From contig NZ_WJNG01000014.1 in assembly GCF_009649745.1 (NCBI RefSeq), positions 330 through 64,329 on the forward strand: 64,000 nt of DNA, read 5' to 3'. This document shows, piece after piece, positions 34,538 through 42,900 of the stretch. The notes beneath the pieces were generated by a model, which was not told the origin of the DNA, did no database searches, and saw only the letters and a list, made by a program, of their open reading frames with translations. Position 1 is the stretch's first letter. Each line of letters starts with the position of its first letter. This DNA comes from Aquibacillus halophilus. GTDB lineage: Bacteria; Bacillota; Bacilli; Bacillales; Amphibacillaceae. The translations under genes were made by a program, and so were the position numbers.

Positions 34538-34574
34538 GGATGACGAAATATAATTTCGTCATCCCGTTTTTTAT
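34538..34574. terminator. Bidirectional terminator next to repeat B
   Basis: Perfect stem GGGATGACGAAAT / ATTTCGTCATCCC with T runs on both strands. It probably ends the minus-strand small gene at 34618-34797. Confidence 0.88.
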
Positions 34575-34617
34575 TTGGGTAATCTGTATAACTAGTAAAG
34601 GATTAGTCATTTACTAA

Positions 34618-34797
34618 TTAAGTGAATAAAACTTCAACATATGATGATATTAATAATATCGTAATAAGAATGTTTATCGTTCTAAATACATTAGGTTGGC
34701 GCTCTTGTGACATTTCTGTTTGCAAGCACAGTTTATGTGTCAAAGAATTAAACAAAAATAGTACTAATAAGGCAAAGGGAACGAAAATAATTGCCAT
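34618..34797 (-). CDS. Small two-helix membrane protein (59 aa)
   Basis: A short minus-strand gene with the strong SD AAAGGAGG ten bases before the ATG. The product has an N-terminal hydrophobic segment (AIIFVPFALLVLFLFNSL) and a second one near the C terminus (INILITILLISSYVEVLF), joined by a polar loop. No family is recognised. An open frame on the plus strand at the same place has no ribosome site and is rejected. A terminator follows at 34538-34574. Confidence 0.7.
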   Translation of the reverse strand: MAIIFVPFALLVLFLFNSLTHKLCLQTEMSQERQPNVFRTINILITILLISSYVEVLFT

Positions 34798-34878
34798 AAG
34801 ATAATGACCTCCTTTTACACACCTATGAAACTACTTTATCAGAAAATGCTGTAGTTGAACAGAAATAAGTTATAAATA

Positions 34879-34908
34879 ATCAAGCACCCTATGTTAGGGT
34901 GCTTGATT
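34879..34908 (-). terminator. Rho-independent terminator
   Basis: Stem AATCAAGCACCCT / AGGGTGCTTGATT just after the DUF3267-like gene (minus strand), with a weak T-rich tail. Confidence 0.8.
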
Positions 34909-34912
34909 TATA

Positions 34913-35452
34913 CTAGCTTACTAGTATATCATATCCGTCTTTGGCATTTTCAATAACACATTTTTTAGGGGCTTTTAGTAATTGTTTTGTATATAAAAAA
35001 TCGGTAAAAGATAATCCAATATTTACAGCAGTAAATAATACGAAATATGCATAATAGTCTGCAAATAGGTAACTAGAGAATAATCCCGGAACTGTAATTA
35101 GTACAGTAGGTGCTAATAAAATGAAAATCGATGTTCTTTTAGACATTTTTGTCTTTGTTGTAAATAAGAAGGTAGGAAAAATTCCTATTTTAAAACGCCA
35201 GTTAATTTTAAGACGTTTATTTATCAAAAACACTGGCAATACGTGTGTTAGTTTGTGAAACATAGGTAAAAGTAATAAACTTATTAATAATGGTACTAAC
35301 CCGTGATCCTTCAATTCAATTGTTTGGTGAACAATCGAATATGGTAAATATAAGAAAATAAAAGATAAAAGTCCAGTTAATAAAGAAATTAAATAAATAC
35401 GGTTTAATCCGAATTCTCTGGTAATATTTACTGTTTTCCAGCAATTCATCAT
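34913..35452 (-). CDS. DUF3267-like membrane protein with degenerate zinc motif
   Basis: A 179-residue protein with about four membrane helices. It resembles the DUF3267 family of putative membrane zinc metallopeptidases found near prsA and hpr in Bacilli. The segment MFHKLTHVLPVF sits where the family has HExxH; here the catalytic Glu position is Lys, so zinc may still be bound by the two His but proteolysis is doubtful. Family assignment is by eye. SD AAGGGGG precedes two consecutive ATGs. Confidence 0.6.
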   Translation of the reverse strand: MMNCWKTVNITREFGLNRIYLISLLTGLLSFIFLYLPYSIVHQTIELKDHGLVPLLISLLLLPMFHKLTHVLPVFLINKRLKINWRFKIGIFPTFLFTTKTKMSKRTSIFILLAPTVLITVPGLFSSYLFADYYAYFVLFTAVNIGLSFTDFLYTKQLLKAPKKCVIENAKDGYDILVS

Positions 35453-35838
35453 AAATTCCCCCTTACATCAGCGCAACTAGTTTATAAATTATTGTTTTTT
35501 TTTGAAGGGAGCTTTTCCCTCACTGAATATAGTACGTTTATGAAGAAAAATCAATAGCTTTGTAAGAAAAAAAAAATATAGTTTAAATTATACTATATTT
35601 ATTTGAATTATATGTGGAGTAAGGAGCTTACGCGTGGGTATTTGTAGTAAACAAATCTAACTAATATAGCCTAGATTAAATTGTTATCCTAGAAACAGAA
35701 CAAAAAGCATTGAAACATAGTTAGAAAAAGAGTTATATAATTGATTTTCTGTTGATTTGAAATGATATCCTACTAAGTTTAAGTATTAAGTATCTAAACA
35801 CTAAGAAGGAGGGATTTCCCCTTCCTTCTTTGAAACTT
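35453..35838. other. AT-rich intergenic region with a 27-bp dyad
   Basis: No gene is visible. The region holds the near-perfect dyad AAATATAGT-N9-ACTATATTT (35574-35600), whose central TAAATTA is itself a palindrome. It also holds a hairpin of GAAGGAGGG/CCCTTCCTTC type near 35801-35829 that may end the GbsR-type gene on the minus strand. Confidence 0.4.
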
Positions 35839-36345
35839 TTATTGGGAGGAATTGTTTTTTATTTTTTTGAAAGCTTGTTCGACTTTATTGTTGAATGTAA
35901 TCATTTCTCTTAGTCTACTGTATATTCCTTCCAATTCATCCGAATGAGGCTTTTCTTTGGAAGGTATTGCCTCTTCCTCTAACCTACTTTCTATTTGTTT
36001 TAGTAAATCCTTTTGCCGATTAACAGTATCTATCCTTTTGTGAAGGAAGGAATTCATGAATTTATTGTAAAGGTTTTCATTTGCAGTGTATAAATCTTTG
36101 CGAACACCTTTTATCCAAACACGTTGAACTAAATTTGACTCTAATAAATTTCGAATGCCAGTACTAATAGAAGTTTTACTTTTTCCTAATGCTTCACTCA
36201 TTTGATCAAGAGTCATTGGAGTGTTTTCTAAATAAAGAATTGAAAACAACCTAGCCTCTACTGGAGGCAAATCAAATATTTCCACTGTCTTTGAAAATTC
36301 GGTAATAATTAAGTTATTAATCTCAACAAGTTGACTTGCGGACAT
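35839..36345 (-). CDS. GbsR-type regulator divergent from opuA (OpuAR-like)
   Basis: A 168-residue winged-helix protein related to GbsR. MTLDQMSEALGKSKTSISTGIRNLL is the DNA-binding part and DLPPVEARLFSILYLENTP the preceding helix. It is transcribed divergently from opuAA, the position of OpuAR, and probably represses glycine-betaine uptake. The frame is open to 36387, but the ATG at 36345 has AAAGGAGG five bases before it. The N-terminal region lacks the NMxLYGxTPSVGR motif of the paralogue at 30702, so ligand sensing may differ. Confidence 0.8.
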   Translation of the reverse strand: MSASQLVEINNLIITEFSKTVEIFDLPPVEARLFSILYLENTPMTLDQMSEALGKSKTSISTGIRNLLESNLVQRVWIKGVRKDLYTANENLYNKFMNSFLHKRIDTVNRQKDLLKQIESRLEEEAIPSKEKPHSDELEGIYSRLREMITFNNKVEQAFKKIKNNSSQ

Positions 36346-36484
36346 AGGAACCTCCTTTAAACTGTTACTATATAAAGAGTACATCAAATATTTTTTTTTT
36401 GGAAATTACATATGTAGGTGCATTATCAAGTAAATGGTTAAATATGAAAGAAATTGCACTGTAAAGTCTGTACAGAATAAACTG

Positions 36485-36503
36485 TTCGTAAAATTTGTAC
36501 GAA
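36485..36503. promoter_or_regulatory. Dyad in the opuA control region
   Basis: TTCGT-N9-ACGAA lies in the roughly 316-base divergent region (36346-36661) between the GbsR-type gene and opuAA. A neighbouring ACAG-N6-CTGT half-dyad (36471-36484) overlaps its left side. These are candidate operators for the adjacent regulator. A TATAAT sequence at 36566-36571 may be the -10 of opuAA; no good -35 is seen. Confidence 0.35.
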
Positions 36504-36661
36504 ACTAATAGTATTTATTGTTTGAATTATAAATAGAAAAAGGGATATAGTATTAAAGGAATGATTATAATCTAAAAACAATTTCCGTTCTCTTAATAAT
36601 GTTTATGAATTATATAAAAAAGGAATGGGAAGTTATCTAATTGTTAAGAGAGGTGAATTTA

Positions 36662-37861
36662 GTGTCCGTCATTAAAGTAGAGGGGTTATCTAAAGTATTT
36701 GGTAAAAATACAAAAGAAGCACTTAAACTCCTAGATCAAGGCAAATCAAAAGAAGAAATTCTAAAAGAGACTGGATGTACTGTTGGTGTCAACAGAGCTT
36801 CTTTCGAAGTAGAAGCAGGAGAAGTTTTTGTTATTATGGGTTTATCAGGGAGTGGTAAATCAACATTAGTACGATTACTTAACAGGTTAATTGAGCCAAC
36901 AGAAGGTAGTGTATTTGTTGACCAAGAAGACTTAGCTAAGGTAGATAAAAACATTCTCCGACGAGTTCGTAGAGAAAAAATGAGTATGGTATTTCAAAAG
37001 TTTGCTTTGTTTCCGCATCGAAGCATATTAGAAAATGCTGAATTCGGCTTGGAAATCCAAGGTATTGAAAAAGAAGAAAGAAGTAAGAAAGCTAAAGAAT
37101 CACTAGATCTCGTTGGTTTAGGAGATTATATACACCAATATCCAGAACAACTATCCGGTGGTATGCAACAGCGAGTTGGTTTAGCAAGAGCGTTGGCTAA
37201 TGATCCCGACGTATTGTTGATGGACGAAGCATTTTCGGCATTAGATCCTTTGATCCGTAAAGATATGCAAGATGAACTACTCGATTTACAAGAATCTATG
37301 CAGAAAACAATCATATTTATAACCCACGATTTAGATGAGGCACTAAGAATTGGTGACCGGATTGCATTAATGAAGGATGGTAAAATAGTTCAAATCGGTT
37401 CTCCTGAGGAAATCCTCGTCAATCCTGCCAATGAATATGTAGAGAGATTTGTCCAAGATGTAGATCGTTCCAAAGTTCTAACAGCAGAACACATTATGAA
37501 GCGGCCAGCAACAATTAATATTGAAAAACACGGCCCAAGAGTTGCTTTAGAAATTATGAAAGAAGAAGGATTATCAAGTATTTATGTAACGGATAGTAAG
37601 CGTAATTTGAAAGGTTATGTTACAGCAGATGACGCTTCCGAGGCCCGTAAGAACGAAATTCGAGACCTCAATAAAATATTGAAAACAGATGTTCCGACAG
37701 TTACTAAGGATACCTCAATGCACGATATTTTTGAAGTTATTCATAACTCTCCAGTACCAATAGCTGTAGTTGAGGATGGGAAATTATTAGGAATTATTGT
37801 TCGTGGTGCTGTCATTGCTGCACTTGTTGGAGAAGGCGAGGTGAAGATAGACAATGCTTGA
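36662..37861 (+). CDS. opuAA: Glycine betaine ABC importer ATPase OpuAA
   Basis: A 399-residue ATPase of the OpuA/ProV class. It has the family-specific N-terminal extension ([21 protein letters not shown]), Walker [10 protein letters not shown] (near 56), [14 protein letters not shown] (near 162), [12 protein letters not shown] (near 183) and two C-terminal CBS domains (about 280-395) that sense ionic strength in OpuA-type systems. The frame is open from a TTG at 36641, but GAGAGGTG lies before the GTG at 36662. It overlaps opuAB by eight bases. Confidence 0.94.
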   Translation: MSVIKVEGLSKVFGKNTKEALKLLDQGKSKEEILKETGCTVGVNRASFEVEAGEVFVIMGLSGSGKSTLVRLLNRLIEPTEGSVFVDQEDLAKVDKNILRRVRREKMSMVFQKFALFPHRSILENAEFGLEIQGIEKEERSKKAKESLDLVGLGDYIHQYPEQLSGGMQQRVGLARALANDPDVLLMDEAFSALDPLIRKDMQDELLDLQESMQKTIIFITHDLDEALRIGDRIALMKDGKIVQIGSPEEILVNPANEYVERFVQDVDRSKVLTAEHIMKRPATINIEKHGPRVALEIMKEEGLSSIYVTDSKRNLKGYVTADDASEARKNEIRDLNKILKTDVPTVTKDTSMHDIFEVIHNSPVPIAVVEDGKLLGIIVRGAVIAALVGEGEVKIDNA

Positions 37862-38699
37862 TTTTATTGCTAAAATTCCAATCGCTGAATTTATAGAATG
37901 GTTAACAGACCAAATTACAGATACTTTTTCATTTCTTTTCAACCCAATTAAGAATCAGTTTGGGGACTTTATGGAATGGGTGGCAGATAGTTTATCCGCA
38001 ATTCCACCAATTATCGTTATTATAATAGTTGCAGCTCTGGCTTTTTGGGTAAGTGGTAAAAAATTTGGACTAGCTGCTTTTTCTATAGTTGGTTTATGGC
38101 TTATCTATAACCAAGGATTCTGGGAAGAACTTATGTTTACTCTAACGTTAGTAATTATTTCAAGTGTTCTTTCGGTAATAATTGGGGTTCCATTTGGTAT
38201 CTTGATGTCTAAAAGTAAAACTGCAGAAAACATAATTACTCCAATTTTGGACTTTATGCAAACAATGCCTGCCTTTGTTTACTTAATTCCTGCAGTAGCT
38301 TTTTTCAGTATTGGAATGGTACCAGGTGTGTTTGCTTCATTGATATTCGCTACCCCACCTACTGTCCGATTTACCAATCTAGGTATTAGACAGGTGTCGA
38401 AGGAGCTTGTAGAAGCTTCAGAAGCCTTTGGTAGTACTGGGTCTCAGAAACTGTTTAAAGTCGAACTGCCAATGGCAAAGAGCACAATTATGGCAGGGAT
38501 TAACCAAACTGTTATGTTATCACTGTCTATGGTTGTAATTGCGTCAATGATTGGTGCACCAGGTTTAGGAAGGGAAGTACTTTCCGCCTTACAACGTGCA
38601 CAAGTTGGAACAGGTTTCGTAGCTGGTATAGGAATTGTAATTCTAGCTATTATTATTGACCGTTTCACTCAAAATTTGAACACGAAGAATGCAAATTAA
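37854..38699 (+). CDS. opuAB: Glycine betaine ABC importer permease OpuAB
   Basis: A 281-residue permease. The binding-protein-dependent transport signature [29 protein letters not shown] lies near residues 189-217, with about seven membrane helices. It overlaps the end of opuAA by eight bases, so the genes are coupled. With opuAA and opuAC it forms the osmoprotectant importer. Length matches OpuAB of B. subtilis. Confidence 0.94.
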   Translation: MLDFIAKIPIAEFIEWLTDQITDTFSFLFNPIKNQFGDFMEWVADSLSAIPPIIVIIIVAALAFWVSGKKFGLAAFSIVGLWLIYNQGFWEELMFTLTLVIISSVLSVIIGVPFGILMSKSKTAENIITPILDFMQTMPAFVYLIPAVAFFSIGMVPGVFASLIFATPPTVRFTNLGIRQVSKELVEASEAFGSTGSQKLFKVELPMAKSTIMAGINQTVMLSLSMVVIASMIGAPGLGREVLSALQRAQVGTGFVAGIGIVILAIIIDRFTQNLNTKNAN

Positions 38700-38777
38700 C
38701 ACTTAACTTGTTGGCAACTTTTCTTTTCGGAAGAGTTTACCATAAATAAAAAAGAAGATTGGGGAGATTTATTAGTT

Positions 38778-39728
38778 ATGATAAAATTACAATGGAAACA
38801 TTTTGGCCTAGTAGCTGTACTATTGTTATCGTTAGTATTAGTTGCGTGTGGTGGTAATGAAGAAGATACTGATACAGGCACCGATGATACTGGTGCAGAT
38901 ACTGGAGAAGAAACAGGCGAAGAAGACACTGCAACTGGTGCAGAATTAGGTAACGAGGAACTTGAGCTTGTTTATGTAGAATGGGATTCTGAAATTGCTT
39001 CTACAAATGTTATTAGTCAGGTACTTGAAGAACAAGGGTATGATGTTACGATAACACCAATCGATAACGCTGTAATGTGGCAGTCGGTTGCAAATGGAGA
39101 TGCAGATGGAATGGTAGCAGCTTGGTTACCAGGAACTCACGGGCCATTATATGAAGAACACAAAGAAAATCTTGTTGAGTTAGGTCCAAACTTAGAAGGT
39201 GCTAAAATTGGTTTAGTTGTTCCGGCTTATATGGAGGCTGAATCTATTGGAGATCTTGCTAACTTTACAGAAGAATTAGATGGTAAAATTACTGGTATCG
39301 AACCAGGTGCTGGTGTTGTTCAGGCTGCTGAACAATCAGTGGAGGATTATGGCTTAGAGGGATTTGAAGTACAAACTTCTTCTAGTGGTGCTATGGCAAC
39401 CGCATTAGGTGAGGCTGTTGAAAATAATGAGCCAATCGTTGTTACCGGATGGACTCCACACTGGAAATTCGCTCAATACGATCTTAAATATCTAGAAGAT
39501 CCAGAAGAGTCTTTTGGTGGTGCAGAAACAATCGAGACAATGGTACGTCAAGGACTTGAAGAAGATAGTCCTGCAGCATACCAAATATTAGATCAATTTA
39601 ACTGGACTCCAGCAGACATGGAGTCAATCATGTTAGAGGTGTCTAACGGCGCTTCTGTAGAGGATGCAGCAGCTGCTTGGATTGAAGCAAATCAAGATAA
39701 AGTTGATGAGTGGACAGCAGTAGAGTAA
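38778..39728 (+). CDS. opuAC: Glycine betaine-binding lipoprotein OpuAC, lobe order permuted
   Basis: A 316-residue lipoprotein (lipobox LVAC, Cys24) with a very acidic, Gly/Thr-rich linker (25-60). The lobe with VEWDSEIASTNV (Trp69) and WLPGTH (about 115) comes first. The lobe with ITGIEPGAG (about 172) and GWTPHW (about 224) comes second. As I recall B. subtilis OpuAC, the order is the reverse; the present order resembles the OpuA domain of Lactococcus. The aromatic cage residues for betaine are all present. It ends the opuA operon before a strong terminator. Confidence 0.92.
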   Translation: MIKLQWKHFGLVAVLLLSLVLVACGGNEEDTDTGTDDTGADTGEETGEEDTATGAELGNEELELVYVEWDSEIASTNVISQVLEEQGYDVTITPIDNAVMWQSVANGDADGMVAAWLPGTHGPLYEEHKENLVELGPNLEGAKIGLVVPAYMEAESIGDLANFTEELDGKITGIEPGAGVVQAAEQSVEDYGLEGFEVQTSSSGAMATALGEAVENNEPIVVTGWTPHWKFAQYDLKYLEDPEESFGGAETIETMVRQGLEEDSPAAYQILDQFNWTPADMESIMLEVSNGASVEDAAAAWIEANQDKVDEWTAVE

Positions 39729-39750
39729 AAAAACATCTTTCAAATAATAT

Positions 39751-39794
39751 AAAGAACTGTTCTTGGGTAAAACTAAGGGCAGTTCTTTTTTTTG
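39751..39794 (+). terminator. opuA operon terminator
   Basis: A 13-bp stem AAGAACTGTTCTT / AAGGGCAGTTCTT (with G-T pairs) followed by eight T residues, between opuAC and the second binding-protein gene. Confidence 0.9.
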
Positions 39795-39821
39795 CACTTA
39801 AATAAAGAAGGAGAGTTTAAT

Positions 39822-40754
39822 GTGAACAAGTATTTCTGGAAAAAAATAAGTCTATTGTTGGGGTTATCTTTAGCAATAATTATTTCTGGTTGTGGAGGAG
39901 ATGATAAAGAAGAAGAAAAAGATAGCCAAGCTGAAAATGAGACTAATTTAAATGTTAGTGAAGAGATGAATTATACAATTACAGGTATTGAACCCGGTGC
40001 AGGCATAACACAAGCAACAGAGAAAGCTTTAGAAGGCTATGAGAATTTATCTGGTTGGGAATTTCAAACCGCATCGACTGCAGCTATGTTAACCTCTCTA
40101 AAAGATGCTTATGACAATGAAGAACCGATTGTAATTACAGGCTGGTCTCCCCATTGGATGTTTGCTGAATGGGATCTTAAATATCTAGAAGATCCAAAAG
40201 GAATTTATGGTGATGTCGAGTATATTAGTACGATAGTTAGAAAGGACTTAAAGACTGACATGCCAGAAGCCTATGAGATCCTAGATAGATTTCACTGGGA
40301 ACCAGAGGATATGGAAAACTTAATGCAACAAGCTCAGGAGATGGAATTTGAGGAAGCGGCAAAAAAATGGGTCGAGCATGATGATAATAAAGAAAGGGTT
40401 TCTGAATGGACAGAAGGACTTCAACAAGTTGACGGTCAAAAAATAAAACTTGTTTTAACACCTTGGGATACAGAAAGGTCATCCGCTCATGTAATGAGTC
40501 AAGTGCTCGAAAATCAAGGATATGATGTAACGTTAACACCTGTAGACCCTTCAGTAATGATACAAGCAGTCGCTACAGGTGATGCAGACGCTTCACTGGC
40601 ACCTTGGCTACCCAGAACGCATGGAGACTTCTATGATGCCTATGAAGGTGAATTTGAGGATTTAGGTGAAAACCTTAAAGGTGCAAAAATTGGTTTAGTC
40701 GTTCCAGAATATATGGATATAAAATCTATTGAAGAATTAGAAGCAGCAGATTAA
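39822..40754 (+). CDS. Second OpuAC-type glycine betaine-binding lipoprotein, canonical lobe order
   Basis: A 310-residue lipoprotein (lipobox ISGC, Cys22 or so). The ITGIEPGAG lobe comes first (about 53), then GWSPHW (about 107), then the LTPWDTERSS lobe (about 212) and WLPRTH (about 262). This is the order of B. subtilis OpuAC and the circular permutant of the preceding gene. GTG 39822 is chosen for its SD AAGAAGGAGAG; the overlapping ATG is followed at once by TGA in its own frame. It lies behind the opuA terminator, so it may have its own promoter or depend on read-through. WDSE of the first protein reads WDTE here. Confidence 0.88.
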   Translation: MNKYFWKKISLLLGLSLAIIISGCGGDDKEEEKDSQAENETNLNVSEEMNYTITGIEPGAGITQATEKALEGYENLSGWEFQTASTAAMLTSLKDAYDNEEPIVITGWSPHWMFAEWDLKYLEDPKGIYGDVEYISTIVRKDLKTDMPEAYEILDRFHWEPEDMENLMQQAQEMEFEEAAKKWVEHDDNKERVSEWTEGLQQVDGQKIKLVLTPWDTERSSAHVMSQVLENQGYDVTLTPVDPSVMIQAVATGDADASLAPWLPRTHGDFYDAYEGEFEDLGENLKGAKIGLVVPEYMDIKSIEELEAAD

Positions 40755-40776
40755 CTTTAAACTTGAAAAGATAAAA

Positions 40777-40816
40777 AACAAAAGTTTGCGTCAGTTGACG
40801 ACAAACTTTTGTTTGA
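40777..40816. terminator. Terminator between opuAC-like gene and yhaH
   Basis: Long stem AACAAAAGTTTG / CAAACTTTTGTT with an inner GTCA/GAC extension, bordered by A and T runs; it can serve both convergent genes. Confidence 0.9.
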
Positions 40817-40822
40817 TTAATG

Positions 40823-41188
40823 TTAATTTTCTTTTCTTGAGTTTTTCTCTTCTAATTCCCTCAAGCTTTCCTCAATTTGTGTTAAGTACTTTTGGATGTT
40901 TTTTTGATGGGGCTCAATCGTTCTTTTCCAGCTCTCAATTGATTGCTTCATATCTGTAGATAACTCTTTAATTAACGATATACCTTCTTTAGACGTTTGA
41001 GCAATTTGATCAGATAAGTGGAACCCTTCATCTTTTAACCTTTCGAACGAATGAACTAAATCTTCTCCCCGTGATACTGCCTGATTGCGGAGATCTCTTC
41101 CAGAAGTTGGAGTACTAAGTAAAGTAGCTGCACCACTTACAACTCCTCCAAAAATAAAGCCGAGTAGTAATGATTTTCCATTTGCCAT
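40823..41188 (-). CDS. yhaH: YtxH-domain protein YhaH
   Basis: A 121-residue protein. The N-terminal helix with small residues (SLLLGFIFGGVVSGAATLL), followed by TPTSGRDLR, is the YtxH-type motif. The rest is a long charged helix. In B. subtilis yhaH lies near trpP and hit and is a general stress protein; the same position here supports the name. SD AAAGGAG. It is separated from trpP by its own 90-base region. Confidence 0.85.
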   Translation of the reverse strand: MANGKSLLLGFIFGGVVSGAATLLSTPTSGRDLRNQAVSRGEDLVHSFERLKDEGFHLSDQIAQTSKEGISLIKELSTDMKQSIESWKRTIEPHQKNIQKYLTQIEESLRELEEKNSRKEN

Positions 41189-41279
41189 CGCTTACACTCC
41201 TTTCTATCCATATTATACTATTTTCACGAATTTTGTAATTATAAAACATTTAAATTTAACAATTTTTTTATGAGTAGAA

Positions 41280-41311
41280 TAAAAAGAACCCCCGAGACAT
41301 TTCGGGGGTTC
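41280..41311 (-). terminator. trpP terminator
   Basis: Perfect stem GAACCCCCGA / TCGGGGGTTC. On the minus strand it is followed by TTTTTATT. Confidence 0.93.
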
Positions 41312-41326
41312 GCTTATCCTCTTTAA

Positions 41327-41845
41327 TTATAATGTAACAGGTTGAGCTCTTTTCATAATGTTGGTTACGATAGGATATAAAATTACAATGAAGATTACGT
41401 TAAATAGTGTAGCAGGAAGGACAACCGCAGAGAATAATGCGATAAAGCTACCTGGTAACAATCCTATCACATACAATGCCATTACTAAGAAGACAGTACC
41501 ACTAACCATAGTTCCAATAGCAGCAAGAACTGGTGCTGCAATATTTAATTTGGTACGGTCACGAACAAGCAATAATAATCCAAAAAATATAAATGCGGTA
41601 ATAGGTTTATCAACGATATTAGAAATTTGTCCACCTGGAACTGTAGTTGTTAGGGCGGATATAATACCAGTCACTATTGATAATAATAAAACATATTGTG
41701 TTTTAGGAAATAATAATATTCCTAGAAACATCATCGGCAACATTATATCTGGTCTCATCCCAAACAATATTGGCGGGGCAATGGCGTGTAATACAGCACC
41801 GATCCCAATAAATAATGATAAAATAATTAAAACTCTTGTCTTCAT
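41327..41845 (-). CDS. trpP: Tryptophan transporter TrpP
   Basis: A 172-residue membrane protein with about five helices (GMRPDIMLPMMFLGILLFP, then VPGGQISNIVDKPITAFIFF), the pattern of TrpP (YhaG) for tryptophan uptake. The frame is open to 41866, but the ATG at 41845 follows GAGGAGAG at proper distance. In B. subtilis translation is blocked by TRAP bound to NAG repeats at the ribosome site. Here the start region has several GAG/TAG triplets, but with irregular spacing, so TRAP control is only possible. Confidence 0.88.
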   Translation of the reverse strand: MKTRVLIILSLFIGIGAVLHAIAPPILFGMRPDIMLPMMFLGILLFPKTQYVLLLSIVTGIISALTTTVPGGQISNIVDKPITAFIFFGLLLLVRDRTKLNIAAPVLAAIGTMVSGTVFLVMALYVIGLLPGSFIALFSAVVLPATLFNVIFIVILYPIVTNIMKRAQPVTL

Positions 41846-41969
41846 AAAACTCTCTCCTCTACTCAACTATGCTATATTCCTTCCAATTATGCACTGATTG
41901 CTAATTGCGAAGGTTAGTAACAAGTATAGCAAAGAATAATCAGAATAAAAAGATATAATTTTAGATAAT

Positions 41970-42007
41970 AAGAAAATCTCTAGTTATCTTTACTAGAGAT
42001 TTTCTTG
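41970..42007. terminator. Terminator downstream of hit
   Basis: Perfect 15-bp stem AAGAAAATCTCTAGT / ACTAGAGATTTTCTT. It ends the minus-strand hit gene; T runs on both sides are weak. Confidence 0.8.
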
Positions 42008-42028
42008 AATATTTAGATTGGACGGTAT

Positions 42029-42463
42029 TTAAGTGTTTATTTGATTAGTAATGTCACTAGCGATTTTTTGAAGGTCTTCTTTTGTATAATCGTCACTATT
42101 AGTTTTCCAAACCGCACCAAACCCATCACCTTTGCCATAACGAGGAATTAGGTGTATATGTATATGAAATACGGATTGACCAGCAGGCTCTTCGTTATTA
42201 TTTAGAACATTTAACCCAATAGGTTGATAGGCTTCTTTAATAGCCTTAGCTACTATAGGAACACGGTTGAATAATTGTGCCGCAACATCCGAAGGGGTTT
42301 CATAAATATCTTTGAAGTGGTCCTTAGGGATTATTAATGTATGGCCTTTGGTTACTTGACTTATATCTAGGAAAGCATAGACATAGTCATCTTCATATAC
42401 TTTTGCTGAAGGTATCTCACCGTTCACTATTTTACAAAAAAGGCAATCTTCTGAATGACTCAT
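42029..42463 (-). CDS. hit: HIT family nucleotide-binding protein Hit
   Basis: A 144-residue histidine-triad hydrolase. CLFCKIVNGEIPS at the N terminus includes the zinc-type CxxC, and the catalytic triad is FHIHIHLIPR near residue 98. Such enzymes hydrolyse AMP conjugates. It lies divergent from ecsA as in B. subtilis. SD AGGAGTG. Expression is from the roughly 670-base region shared with ecsA. Confidence 0.94.
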   Translation of the reverse strand: MSHSEDCLFCKIVNGEIPSAKVYEDDYVYAFLDISQVTKGHTLIIPKDHFKDIYETPSDVAAQLFNRVPIVAKAIKEAYQPIGLNVLNNNEEPAGQSVFHIHIHLIPRYGKGDGFGAVWKTNSDDYTKEDLQKIASDITNQINT

Positions 42464-42670
42464 TTTATCACTCCTATTTTCTTTAAGTGGTTAGTAATTC
42501 GAAATGGAAGATAAGTTGTGACTGTTGGTATCTGCGTTCACAGTGACTAACGGTCATTTACTTAAGATGTTCTTTATAACATGGACTTAGGGCAACTAGG
42601 ATTCTAAGCAATTACTAAGCTTCCTTTATTGTATAAATTTTGGTAGTCATATGTAAAGCATTAAGGGCAG

Positions 42671-42740
42671 GACAAAAAACAAGCGGGTTAGTCCAAATGC
42701 AGTTCAGTCATAAGACCTTGCTGATTAAGGACAACCCGCT
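42671..42740 (-). terminator. Strong minus-strand terminator in the hit-ecsA gap
   Basis: Stem AGCGGGTTAGTCC with its near-perfect complement (42682-42694 and 42729-42740, one bulge). On the minus strand it is followed by TGTTTTTTGTCC. No minus-strand protein gene lies upstream of it, which points to a non-coding transcript. Confidence 0.7.
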
Positions 42741-42900
42741 GTTAGAAGGAGAAAGATAATTTCATCATCTGAATCATGAACTTGAACGTAATTGTGAACC
42801 AGGGGAATGATTCATTTTGGGTAACAAGTTATAAACCTTTCGTCAACACCCCATTTGGCTAGAGTAGTTGGCTCCCATTTTGGAAGAGGTTTGTAAAACT
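42672..42900 (-). ncRNA. Candidate non-coding RNA, minus strand (5' end uncertain)
   Basis: The strong terminator at 42671-42740 must end a transcript coming from the ecsA side, yet no minus-strand ORF of useful size or with an SD lies between it and ecsA. Two related words, AAATGGGGTGTTGACGAAAG and AAATGAGGTGTCGGTGAAAG (minus strand, about 73 bases apart, near 42836-42857 and 42910-42931), show a repeated internal unit. TTGACG in the first could instead be part of a promoter. The 5' end given is only a guess. Confidence 0.4.

Noticed and set aside
34622-34804. 60-codon plus-strand frame beside repeat B
   Set aside because: No ribosome site; the opposite strand holds a better-supported small membrane protein with a strong SD.
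36500-36550. Sigma-B promoter before opuAA (GTTTGA ... GGGATAT)
   Set aside because: The -10 does not match GGGTAT and the spacing is too long; no safe assignment.
41840-41880. TRAP-binding NAG repeats at the trpP ribosome site
   Set aside because: Several GAG/TAG triplets exist, but their spacing is irregular and fewer than the nine or more expected, and part of them is simply the SD; kept only as a possibility in the gene entry.
41358-41897. 179-codon plus-strand frame opposite trpP
   Set aside because: The minus-strand frame encodes a clear TrpP membrane protein with an SD; the plus-strand frame has no SD and a composition typical of the antisense of a hydrophobic gene.
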